Origin: Citrus sinensis
Taxonomy: Eukaryota; Streptophyta; Magnoliopsida; Sapindales; Rutaceae
DNA: 64,000 bases
NCBI RefSeq assembly: GCF_022201045.2
Contig: NC_068560.1
Location: 34,931,001 to 34,995,000 of the forward strand
Direction of reading: 5' to 3'
The number at the start of each line of letters is the position of its first letter. Position 1 is the stretch's first letter. The position numbers and the translations under genes are program-made. Positions 24,801-35,049 of the stretch are shown piece by piece. Below the pieces are notes generated by a model that worked only from the letters and a program-made list of their open reading frames with translations, searched no databases and was not told the origin of the DNA.

Positions 24801-27800
24801 AGCCTTCTTGAATACGAATTCAGTAAGACATGCAATTTTAGAAGTAAATGATAAATTACCTCGTTCATCAGTTTCACATGGTTCAACAGTTTGAAGACCC
24901 AAATGCTTATCTGAAGAGACCTCATCCTGAATCCATTGCAGAACAGCATAAGCAAACACAATACCAAATCATGCACAATGTTGTCTCACTCAAAAGACAG
25001 AGCAAACCTCAACAAAAGTTCTGTCATCTCTAGAAAAAGTTAATCCTTGCAAATGTTGCATCATGTCAATCAGCATCCCTGTCCTAAAAGAATGCATTAC
25101 TTTGTGCACTCTGGAGGGCAATGCTTGGAAGTGAGGAAAAGCAATAAGAGATGGTCTCCAAGTACTATCACTTGTGGGATGGAAATACTTGGCAATTAAA
25201 TCGGTCTCAGCAGCAGTTAATTTTTCTTTGAAAATAGGTGTCGTGATAGCATGATCATCTTTCACTTTCTTTCCACGAGAAACATATTGTTCAATTGACA
25301 GCTCAACAAATTGGACTTCTGGTTTGAAGATATGAGGAATCTAGAACCAAACATAATAGAATTTAAAGGATAAGTGGTTAATACTATAGCTGTAGATGAG
25401 ATGACCGAACTTTTTCTTTGAGAAGATCTCACCATCCTTGGGCTAGGATGGAAATCAAAGCTATTCATCCCCCCATTTCGCATGTGTTTTTTGATAGCCT
25501 TGCTGGTGGCTTGCTTTCGCATATAGCCCTTCAACTCTGACCCTTTACAAGCTAAAACTAGTAATACTTGTCAAAGAACCATGAAATAAGCATTCAAAAA
25601 AGTTGCTGAGGTGGTGAAAAAGAGATTTCGGGCATTGAAAAAGTTGCCTCTTGTTTATTTGTTTTTGTTATATATATATATATATATATAATGTTAAGCC
25701 ATATTTTCCCCTGAAAAAAAAAGTGCCTGATTAACCCTCATTCGGTGTGTTAATCAGATAAAAAAGGATATCAACTCTTCCATCATGCTTCCTTCCCGTT
25801 CTCCCCATTCGCTGGATCATTCTCAAAGGTGACACATTAGCATCAAAACATATCACAAGATTAACTTCCATTATGTCTAGGCCTTCTTCACCAATTGATG
25901 TGGCCACAATGACATTGTATCCACCAGCCCGAAATTTCTGTAAAAGAATGAAGTAAACCAACAGAAGGAGCTGAGAAAATCAACAAAAGTAGCATAGTTA
26001 CCTCCAGAACAGCCTGTTGAACCTTTTGTGACTGGCCTTTCAATGCTTTTCCTACGACAAATCGAAATAAAATGAAGTTTACAGATAGTTTCACCTCAGG
26101 TTTCGTACCAGGAAAGAATACTAAAAAAAAGAAAAGAAAACTCAAATAGGGGAAAAAATATGGAAGTGCAGAACTACAAACCTGAGCTTTGACCAATAAA
26201 TTCGGTTGCTTTAACTAAATCCCCAATAGTTGCTAATGCATTCATTATGTCCCTGAATGGGAGTACAATCGCCAAGGAAGTTTTCACTAATTTCAGATAT
26301 GCAAAATAGCCATCACAAACAAGTAAAATAAAGTAATGCTTTTGCACCTGACACTTCCTCTAAAATTTGAGAAAATAATAACTCTTGAATGTTTTGGATC
26401 CTTTGTTTCTGCAACCAGAAAATTCTCCATCACTTTCAATCATACTAAATTGTGAGATGTAAGACAAAAGACAAAAGGCCCTATGCATCAAGTAATGGCA
26501 TCAACATGATTTACAGGCAAAGAAATATGCAAACAGGTTCATTATAAAAAATGTGAATTACAAAAATCATTCCTTAAATCCTCATCTAACCCACCCACAC
26601 ACAAACAGCCCCCCCCCCCCCCCGGCCGCCACCCAAAAAAAAAAAAACCAAAAAAATGGAATGAAAGAACAACAAATAAAGTAAAGACAATAAAATTACC
26701 AGTTTGAATTATAACGTTTAATTGCAATATTTTCAAGAATTCTTAAATACACAACAGTATTTCCACTTCAGCAATAGGAGTACAAAATCTATGAAACAAT
26801 ATTCACTGAATGAGGAGTAAGATTATATGTCACATACTGAAATGATCAACCAGCACTTCTAACATTTTTGACAATTTGGGACTTTGTGCACCATGAGATA
26901 TACTTTGCTGCATTAAGAGCTTCACTTTCCTAATATCTTCATTTTTACTCATAAATCTCGCAAATGACCTGCAATAGTCAATTTCAGACACTTTTAGATC
27001 GTTTTAAAAATGGAATCAGCATGTTTAAATCATCAGCATTAATATGATGGACACAGCACTAACTACAGCCACATCAAAGCGCAAGTCAAAAAGTGAGTCT
27101 TAAACAGATCAAATCAAATATCCATTACTATCAACTCACTCCCAAGAAAATGTAGTATTGGTCCATGAACGATTTGGCTCTCAAATTAAATGGTATCAAT
27201 CAAAACTTTAAAAAAAGAAAAAGAAAAGTATGCCATGACCCAGATTAGAAAACAATAAAACCTCCACTCAAACAAAATATGGTACTTCAGTCAAAGACTA
27301 GACAACATATTCTTGTGGGTTTGAACAAATTTTCCAGTGCTAAACAGATTGATAATATAGTCATAGACTAACAAGAATAAGAGGTACAGATACTGGAATC
27401 TGTCTATACAGACAAAAATGGTGCCAAAGGCTGCAAAAGAACATACCCTTGTTTCAACTTTTCTTCCAGCATCTCATATGCTGGCCTTATTCCATGGCTT
27501 GAAAGAAGCCTACGGATGTGGTAAAGAGTAATAAGAGCTCCAAAATAAGCTTCCACTTCACCAAATTTAATTTGGGGGAGGTTTGGGGGAGGTGCTTGAC
27601 GAAATTTGTCCCTTGAATTTAGTAAATCAACTGGGCTCAACTGACCATTGACAATATGAAATGCAAGTAAGAAAACCAGAGAAAGAATTATCTCCTGCAG
27701 TACTAACTCAAAATCTACACAAAAATTTCAAGGTCTCAAGCAGCAGGTGAGGTAAGATTTCATTGGACACAATTTGATGAGTAGAATAACAACTAGAAAT

Positions 27801-30298
27801 GTTGAATTCAATCAACAGGATCAAGGAAACCTTTTCTGGTTTCAGACTGAGAGGAAGAGAAGGCAGGATAGATCTAGCAGTCTCCTAGAGTCAAAAGTAA
27901 GAAAATTCTGTAAAGCCTTACAGTTTGATAGTCTCTATTCTGTAGAAGCCCAATTGCTGAAAGCCTGGACGTGTATGGGCGTATTACTTCCCATATCCGA
28001 TTATTTATCTCTACTGCTTCTTGCCCCATTTCAACCTGTTACCATGGTACATATTAGAAACTAGAGTCACATAACAGATTCTAGGAGACATAAACCATTA
28101 TATACCTCGATCAATTCGATCTTCCTGTTGTGAACATATGAGCTGACATCCTGGTCACTTTCATTACGATATTCAAGCGTTGATATATACAAGTTATCGA
28201 TAATATGCTGGATAGTCTGCTGCTTTGCTGACCAGTTGCATTTAATGTCAGGATTTAAGATATAGCAGAAAAGTGTCATAAAACAAAAGCAGAAATTTGT
28301 TACTTACATCCTGGTGTTGCAGTCAAAGCCAATATTCTCAGCTGCACTGGTACAGACATCAACTATGAATTATATGAATCATTAGTATCTTGAACAGCAA
28401 ATATCTCCACAAGTAAATCCATAAAACTTACAACTGTGGACGGAATAATCAAGTGAAATTAACAAACACAAGAAAGATATGTAAAACAAACCTCACGAAT
28501 TGCTGTACAATATGCATAATTTCCCGTTGCTCGATGAGCCTCATCAATGACCAAACACACCAGGTATTTCATCAAACAAGTGCCTGCAAAAATTTGATTC
28601 ATGAACAAAAAATGATAATGAAACGCACTGCAGAAAATGATGCATGTACAGAGTCAATCACAAAAAACAATACTTTGTGCTAACACATTCACAATCACTC
28701 ATTTGCTTTCTGTAATCTATAAGGTACAGATTAACGAATCACCAGACTGAATATCCTTCTCCAGAACTTGTGGAGTAACAAAGAAAACTCTTTTTGTTTT
28801 CCAAAAGCTTGCTCTTTTCGTAGGACTTATCTGACCTGTCATATCAATGGTCCATTCCTGCAGTCACTTTGGTTGGAATCTTCTCAAAAAATGATAATAA
28901 TTCTTATCAAGCAAATTTCCAAATTAAAATACAATAATTGACCAAATCACTCAGTGATGAGAAGAAAATCAACATCTTACTTGTGGTATTCCTACAATGT
29001 TATGGCATGCCTCTATCTGTTGCATGACGAGAGGTCGAGAAGGAGCAGCAAAGACTATTTTCCCTGCCAGGAAGAGACCAAGCACAGCTGTTATATGCAG
29101 TCCGTGGTTGGCAAATGAGAGAACATGCTTTAAATTGATTATAAATAGCCATAAGAATTCTAATCTCTATTTATACTTTCTAAATACCGACACAGTTACA
29201 GTTAAAGCTTTGTACTAATTTAATTATATAGAAAATGAAGTGGTAAGTTGAAGCATTTAACATCAATAAGAAGAAACATAAAATTTTTGTTACCATCTGG
29301 AAACCATCTGAAGAAGTTATAAATGACAACGGCAGCAATAAGTGTTTTCCCAAGTCCTGTCGGCAATGCCACTAATGTATTTGAAAAAAGCGCCGTCTTG
29401 GTAATGGCAAATTGATAGTCACGAACAGGAACATTAACTAATGAAAAAGGAAATAAAAAATAAAATAAAATAAGAAAAGGAAAGATAAGTCATAAAAACA
29501 AACTCAGAGACAATCCTTTTGTATAATGGGCCACAAGATAGATCTTTGAATGATATCAAGGACATAATTTGCTGAAAAGCAAAGAAGATGCTAATTGATA
29601 TGCTTTGTTACCTATTTAACAGTAGAGAAATTAAATATAAATAAAATAAATAAAGTCATATTACCATCTTAAATAATCACTTGTATAACACGTATCCTCG
29701 ACAAAGGATATATTTGAAAACTAGTGATTTGCTTTTCAACATCCATTCGAAAAAATAAATTACAGTTTCAAATTGTTCATGAAAACCCAAACGCATTAAG
29801 CCGCATTTATAAAACAATTATATGATCCCACATTTCAAACAAAAGTAATTAGGGCATACAAAATGCAGGCATCTGATTAGGGAACAGTAAAAATTTAACC
29901 TAACTAACCTGGGTAAATCCAAGTTTTAGCTGCCTCAGCATCAATTTGAACGTGGCATAAACTCTCATCAAAGCTACTACCCTCATTGAATTCCTCAGTC
30001 CCTTGAGGCTTGGGACCCACATTTCCAAAAAATTTATCAAGCGTAGATTGCTTAGAAGTAGAAGGCTTTTTGTTAGCCTTAGAACATAAATTAAAATTAG
30101 TTGAGTTTGAAGTAGAGGGCTTTGAGCTTTGACACGCCGTATCGATTTCTCTAACAGCTGCTTCCCAATCAAATTCCTGTAAAGAGAGAGATGACCGAAG
30201 AATGGTAATAGAGAAAGAGAAAGAGATAAAAGAAGTCGAATCCGACTTACGTCGTCATCATCGCCGTTGATTTCGATGGGAATCTTGTTTGCAGCCAT
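21886..30298 (-). CDS. FANCM: FANCM-type DNA helicase/translocase, 23 exons
   Basis: Superfamily 2 ATP-dependent translocase that remodels branched DNA and, in plants, strongly limits meiotic crossovers. I rebuilt 23 exons from ATG 30298 to the stop at 21886; they join in one frame to 1,382 residues, near the remembered Arabidopsis size. Exons from the start: 30251-30298, 29909-30176, 29294-29437, 28981-29063, 28743-28857, 28492-28583, 28308-28362, 28106-28227, 27922-28035, 27447-27640, 26838-26968, 26348-26408, 26182-26252, 26002-26051, 25772-25937, 25433-25560, 25008-25340, 24860-24926, 24039-24677, 23473-23949, 23107-23158, 22766-22915, 21886-22474. Motifs: Walker A LPTGLGKT (130-137), DEAH (233-236), LTATPGS (263-269), [31 protein letters not shown] (558-565). 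QSTLDKFF (59-66) fits a PCNA-binding box. The tail is acidic and Ser-rich; no ERCC4 nuclease domain is seen, as known for plant FANCM. One intron appears to be AT-AC type. Confidence 0.95.
22703..22759. repeat. compound GT/GA microsatellite in FANCM intron 22
   Basis: Alternating GTGTGC units run into an uninterrupted AG repeat inside the intron between 22766 and 22474. It is probably length-polymorphic. Confidence 0.8.
25561..25771 (-). other. apparent AT-AC (U12-type) intron of FANCM
   Basis: On the minus strand the intron begins ATATCCTTTT, matching the U12 donor consensus ATATCCTT, and ends TATTAC. A branch-site-like TTCTTTGAC lies about ten bases before the end (consensus TTCCTTRAC, one mismatch). 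Splicing here joins GTTG to TAGTTTTAGC and reads [16 protein letters not shown], the sequence expected just after the QRMGRTGR helicase motif. A GT-AG alternative (donor GTTAATC at about 25738, acceptor near 25553) is in frame but replaces this conserved stretch with unrelated residues. The intron also holds a TA microsatellite (about 25670-25690). Confidence 0.75.
26609..26623. repeat. poly-C run in FANCM intron 11
   Basis: Fifteen consecutive C followed by GGCCGCC in an otherwise AT-rich intron. The length may be variable or mis-assembled. Confidence 0.8.
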
Positions 30299-31071
30299 TG
30301 ATTTGAGTTGAGCTGATTTTGACCTTTTGGAGAGAAATTGAAAGCGAAACCCTTGGGGAAGGGAAAGAGGCCACTGCGTTGGCGGCAAAACTTAAAAATA
30401 AACTCTTGATACATTATTATATCATTCCGTAAAATTAAAATTTGAAAAAATTGAATAATAACATTAAGACCCTTCCTTCTTGATGAATCACATAATAGAA
30501 CACAGTTTTCCGTTTTCTTTCATGTGTGCGCCCGTGAATACACAATCATTTTTTTCTTTTTTAAATAAGCAAACACATATTTGATTTTATTATAACGAAA
30601 AGCAAGACACATAGACACGTTGCAAACATATAGATATATACATTTACTCTATTACATGCGAATAAATTAGTTAAAAATATGATAATTTGTCAATCTTTAA
30701 GCTACTATTTATTGTAACTTACAATAAAAAAAATACAAAAATGAATAACATGTAAGCACGTCATGTAAAGACGATGTCTTATTTTTACCGTACTTCTGGT
30801 GACTGTAAGTTACATTAAATTAATAAGACCCTTGAAATATATTGACAAATGAAAAAATATTATACTAAAATATCTGTGATAGATATCACCGTCTAATTAT
30901 TATATAATCTGGGAGCATAGTTTATCACAAGCCCTAAGGGGTTCGTGGCCCTTATAGAATTTGAAAATTTTTTAGAGTTCGTAAATAAAATATGAAAAAT
31001 TAGGTATAAAAAGATTAATTTAACCTCTATATTCTTGACATATAACCTTTGTATATACGATAAGAATGTAA
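30299..31071. other. intergenic: 5' flank of FANCM
   Basis: AT-rich, no gene seen. It holds the FANCM promoter on the minus strand. The Pack-MULE insertion begins less than 800 bases upstream of the FANCM start codon. Confidence 0.5.
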
Positions 31072-31081
31072 TTTTATATTT

Positions 31082-31218
31082 GGGTAATTTTTAAAAACCT
31101 CCCCTGAGGTTCGAGGCTGTTGCAAGTAGATGGCCAAAATCATTTTATTTGTAAAAGACCCCCTACGTTTTTGTTCCGTTTGGTTGCCGTTTGGCTAATT
31201 AGGGGCGTTATTGACATT
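31082..31218 (+). repeat. left 137-bp terminal inverted repeat of the Pack-MULE
   Basis: Runs from GGGTAATTTTTAAAAACC to GGGGCGTTATTGACATT and pairs with 32254-32390 on the opposite strand with about five mismatches. Confidence 0.93.
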
Positions 31219-31400
31219 TTGTAATGTTATCAGAGACTTGTCGTTTTATTGTATTTAGCATAGTAACTTATCATTTTGAATGGGTCAAGTTCCTTTTTTA
31301 TCTCGTTTTATTTCTTCTCTCTCCTAAGTTCAAGTTCTTTCCCTTTATCTAGACCCCCAAACTCTCTCAATGGCTGGTGTTCTTAACTACACTAGTGAAA

Positions 31401-31668
31401 ATGGTTGCTCCTGCTACCTCGACCAACTTCATGGGGATGAAGCCGCAGTTGCTTGTGGAAGCATCGAAGGCTACTGGCTCTGTTCAGTTCTACGAGACAG
31501 CGTTTGGTGCTGTGGGGATTAGCCGCAACATGGAAACTAAACGAAAGGCTGAACAGGAGCTCAACTCCAGATTGCCGGCTCCACATTTCATGTCTCTGCC
31601 TTTTCCGATGATTTTGCTGCAGCTAAGAATATAGGAATCAAATGCGTCCTCTGCTTGGAGATTGAAAT
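31401..31668 (+). pseudogene. captured fragment of a glyoxalase/VOC-like protein gene
   Basis: From ATG 31401 the reading MVAPATSTNFMGMKPQLLVE continues into ATGSVQFYETAFGAV and [11 protein letters not shown]. This matches the N-terminal half of plant glyoxalase-I-like (VOC fold) proteins related to At5g48480, as I remember them. After AEQEL the homology moves to another frame, [18 protein letters not shown] then [17 protein letters not shown]. Some bases, including the expected PHI-SAE segment, have therefore been lost and the frame is broken. The C-terminal half of the domain is absent. It lies inside the Pack-MULE, so it is a transduplicated fragment and not a working gene. Confidence 0.8.
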
Positions 31669-31780
31669 GTTAATATGCCAGGTACTTGATTTTCTTCGAA
31701 GTTATAGTCATTCTGTTTCTGACCCACTAGCTCTTGTTACTTTTGTTCATGTGACGCTAACTCATTATCTGTTTGCGAAG

Positions 31781-32253
31781 GCTGTTGTTGCTGCTTGCAT
31801 TGGTGCTAAATTTGGAATTGATGGGAATCCTGGGGAGCTGCCGAAGTGGTATGCAATTGTTGTAGTGCTTTTCATCTGCATATACGTTGCTGGATTTGCC
31901 TGGTCTTGGGGTCCTCTTGGATGGTTGGTGCCTAGTGAATCTTCCCTCTCGAAATAAGATCAGCGGCACAGAGTGTGAGTGTTTCTATCAACATGTTGTT
32001 CACATTCTTGGTTGCACAAGTGTTCTTGAACATGCTGTGCCACCTCAAGTTTGGCTTGTTCCTTTTCTTCGCGTTCTTCATGCTGGTGATGTCATTCTTC
32101 ATCTACTTCTTCTTACCGGAGACCAAGGGAATTCCAATTGAAGAAATGGGTAGAGTGTGGAAAACTCATTGGTTCTGGTCTCATTATGTCGGTGAAGATG
32201 ATTTTGTCCCCGGTGGAAACGTGGAAATGCACAAAGGAAGCAATGCTACCAAG
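31781..32253 (+). pseudogene. captured fragment of a sugar transport protein (STP/hexose carrier) gene
   Basis: The reading [40 protein letters not shown] and [13 protein letters not shown] is the C-terminal half of a plant monosaccharide/H+ symporter of the STP family (major facilitator superfamily). After PSE the frame shifts: a single A appears lost where GAAATCTTC would encode the conserved EIF. The next frame continues [20 protein letters not shown] through [25 protein letters not shown]-like motifs and the first half of the transporter are missing. The fragment abuts the right terminal repeat. It cannot encode a transporter and is a transduplicated pseudogene. Confidence 0.88.
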
Positions 32254-32390
32254 AATGTCAATAACGCCCCTAACTAGCCAAACGGCAACCAAACGGAACA
32301 AAAACGTAGGGGGTCTTTTACAACTAAAACGATTTTAGCCATCTACTTGCAACAGCCTTGAACCTCAGGGGAGGTTTTTAAAAATTACCC
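32254..32390 (-). repeat. right 137-bp terminal inverted repeat of the Pack-MULE
   Basis: Reverse-complement partner of 31082-31218; its outer end reads GGGTAATTTTTAAAAACC on the minus strand. Confidence 0.93.
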
Positions 32391-32400
32391 TTTTATATTT

Positions 32401-33372
32401 TCACTATATAAAGTCAAAGTATTAATAAATAACAATAACAAAAAGTAAATTGCCAAGACCCACAATTTAAAAAGCGAGGTGTTAATAAAACTTAAGCCTT
32501 AACTTTTTTATTTTGCTTTTTATTTATTAATACTTGCAACAGTTTTAATTATGTAATTAACCATCAAGTTTTCATCTATCGTATTATCTCTTCATATTGC
32601 TTATTGTTAGGGCTTAATCTCATCCAATATCTTATAAGTAAAAATATTAAATAAATAATAAATCAAAATAGAGCAAGAATAAAAAATAATCATACAACAC
32701 AAGAATTTACGTTAAAAAAACTCTTTTACTAAAGAAAAATCATGGTCGCTAAAGGTAGAAAAAGAAAAATTCATATGTGAAAATTTTATTAAAATCACTC
32801 TACTATCTTTCTCACACCTAAAACTCTAATAACATTCAATCTCCCAATAATTCTATTATTTTTCTCACATTAGAAACTTTCTACTTGTTGAAAAATTGAT
32901 TATTGTGTTATTCAAACAAATGAACCCAATCTCCATATATATAATATTTATTTCTTGCAAGAGAAATATTTTTTTCCTTACACAAGTTATATTCCTCTTT
33001 GAATAAATTAAATCCCAAAGAAAAAATTACGTATTTTTTAAATAGGAATCCTCTTAAAAAAGAATTATCCTGAGAAATTTTTAATGAAAAATGAGACATA
33101 TTTTTTAAAACTTATATACTATTAAAACTTAAAAGATTTACCTCTTGGAGAAAATCCGAGGTCTATCCTTATATATAATCACATCGTTAAAATCAGCTTA
33201 TTTGTTACAACATTTGAAGGATAAAAGAGTAAATAATTGATTTTATTAACAAATTCTTAATGAAATCATACGGAAAAGACTATCACGGAAATAAACAAAA
33301 TCTGTATCTTTATTTTGATATTTTACTAGTATTTAGGTACCCAAATGTTATTATTCTACCAACCAGTCTAAA
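32401..33372. other. intergenic, AT-rich
   Basis: No gene or further mobile element recognised; short frames on the minus strand are composition artefacts. Confidence 0.5.
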
Positions 33373-33405
33373 TGGGCCGGGCCAAAGGTTCTAATCACCG
33401 GCCCA
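33373..33405 (+). promoter_or_regulatory. site II-like elements upstream of the mitochondrial protein gene
   Basis: TGGGCC at 33373-33378 and GGCCCA at 33400-33405 lie 100-135 bases before the ATG at 33507. TGGGCC/T 'site II' elements are known in promoters of plant nuclear genes for mitochondrial respiration, where class I TCP factors bind. Their position here fits a proximal promoter. Actual binding is inference. Confidence 0.55.
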
Positions 33406-33506
33406 CTCAACTTCAGCACGCTTTTGCAGAAACAAGCGCATACCCTATTGTGAAAAAAACACATCGTCTTTTCTACAACTGAGCGATAACGCAAGGAAAC
33501 GAAACA

Positions 33507-35049
33507 ATGGCGTTGAACAATGGGATCAGATCAGTCTCAAAGCTCCTCGCTTCCTCCCAATCGCTTGTGCCCAGTTCAGGTCTGTTCTTTTTCTTTATGG
33601 GTCTCCGATTTCCGTTGTATTTAGATCTGATCAGAGCTTTAATTTCTTTTTAAATCACATGATTAATGCTTCATTTTTCTAATTTATCTGTAAACCTTAA
33701 ACCTTTAGTTTTTTTTTTCGGTTATTACGCGAGATTGATGAATCTCCTAATTGGGTCTCGTTAAGTAATGGGTATTTAGTCTAACACAAGACTTGATTAG
33801 ATTCAACCTATTTTATGATGTTTTTAGAGTATTTTGGGGCCATATCTAGTTGTTAGCTTGCTTTTATGATATAGGTTTTGGACATTTCTAGTGAAAGTTT
33901 TGGTTTTTTTATTTCTTCCTCTGTTTTGGTTGGGTATAAGTGTGATATGCTATAATTTCTTTCTAATCTTTTGTAAATGTTCCAAATGACTTGGGATATG
34001 TTTGTGATTGAGGTGCAATTGATTTTTTTAACTTGGCTCATACAAGTCTCGAAATTTTGCTTGAGTTACTATGTTGAAATTTACAAATGATAGTGAAGCA
34101 AACTGTTTATAAACTGATTGGTTCATTTTCAGCATATTTGTTGTGTTGTGGACATATTATTGGTTTCCTGTCAAAAGACAGTTTAAAGTTTTGAACCTTA
34201 ACTCATTGGGAGAACATAACTTATGGCAATCGTTGACGGTTAAAACGAACTTCTTTGCTATCATTCAGTGTGTTCTTTACAGAGACGGGGCCAATTCTAT
34301 TTTAGGCTTCATTCCAGCCAACATTGGAGGATTGCCTGTGCAATATTAGTCTCTTGTGGGACTTTATTTTTGTGTCATAACTTGTCATGTTCTGTGGATA
34401 TTCATGTTGCTTTGCCATCTAAGTTTGTGTTCAACATCAAACTTATTTAACAATAGTGTTGCCATTATAGTTATATGGTAATCGTGGGACTTTGTTCATT
34501 GTACGGTATCTTTTGGAATATAAACTGTTTCTAGCTGTTGAAATATTTAATTAACCATTTTCCCTGATCGGATCACTTGTTACTAAATGGAATATGCATG
34601 AAAGCATGTGTATCAGTTATTGCGCTTAGCAGAGTTTTCTTTCCACCCTTTTTTTTTTTGGCACTGAGATAAATGTGTTAAGCTTGCTACTCTTTGGCAC
34701 AAATCTTTTTCAGAAAATTGTTTTCATCTCTGAGTTAAGCATGATTAACAAGTGGTTTTGTTTGCCTGAGACAATGCTTGTGATTGTCTTTTGTATTGGG
34801 TTATTGATTCCTTAAGTAACTTCTTTCCTAACAGTGAACAGGGCTTTCCACTCAACTGGAGTGAAGAGGATGGGGGGACATGGGCATGATGAACCATACT
34901 ACCTTCACGCCAAGCACATGTACAACTTGGACAGGATGAAACATCAGGGGCTGAAGATGTCTCTTGCTGTGTTCTCTGCCTTCAGCATTGGTGTTGGTGT
35001 TCCTATTTATGCTGTCATTTTCCAGCAGAGAAAGACTGCTTCTGGCTAG
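33507..35049 (+). CDS. small mitochondrial single-membrane-span protein (At1g72020-like)
   Basis: Two exons, 33507-33579 and 34835-35049, give 95 residues. The N-terminus MALNNGIRSVSKLLASSQSL is a mitochondrial presequence: basic, Ser/Leu-rich and without acidic residues, followed by RAFHSTG, a typical processing-site context. The mature part has a His-rich segment (MGGHGHDEPYYLHAKHMYNL), a basic stretch (DRMKHQGLK), one membrane helix (MSLAVFSAFSIGVGVPIYAV) and a short tail. It resembles the Arabidopsis protein At1g72020, which I recall as a plant cytochrome c oxidase-associated small subunit, possibly equivalent to COX7c; that assignment is from memory and less certain than the localisation. 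The 1.25-kb intron separates the targeting peptide from the mature protein. Confidence 0.85.

Larger units (their letters stand above)
31072..32400. mobile_element. Pack-MULE: Mutator-like element carrying two host gene fragments
   Basis: The element occupies 31082-32390. Terminal inverted repeats of 137 bp (31082-31218 and 32254-32390) start GGGTAATTTTTAAAAACCTC and differ at only about five positions by my count. The direct repeat TTTTATATTT lies immediately outside both ends (31072-31081, 32391-32400), a perfect 10-bp target duplication. This is the structure of a Mutator-superfamily insertion. No transposase is present. Between the repeats lie a damaged glyoxalase-like gene fragment and a damaged sugar-transporter fragment, in the same orientation. 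The near-identical repeats point to a fairly recent insertion. Confidence 0.93.

Noticed and set aside
25731-25771. Read-through of FANCM exon 15 to a stop after NTPNEG
   Set aside because: This tail is the start of the AT-AC intron; removing it restores the conserved [10 protein letters not shown] sequence.
31377-32277. Working glyoxalase or sugar-transporter genes
   Set aside because: Both are partial, frameshifted and enclosed in a transposon; the remaining halves of the proteins are absent.
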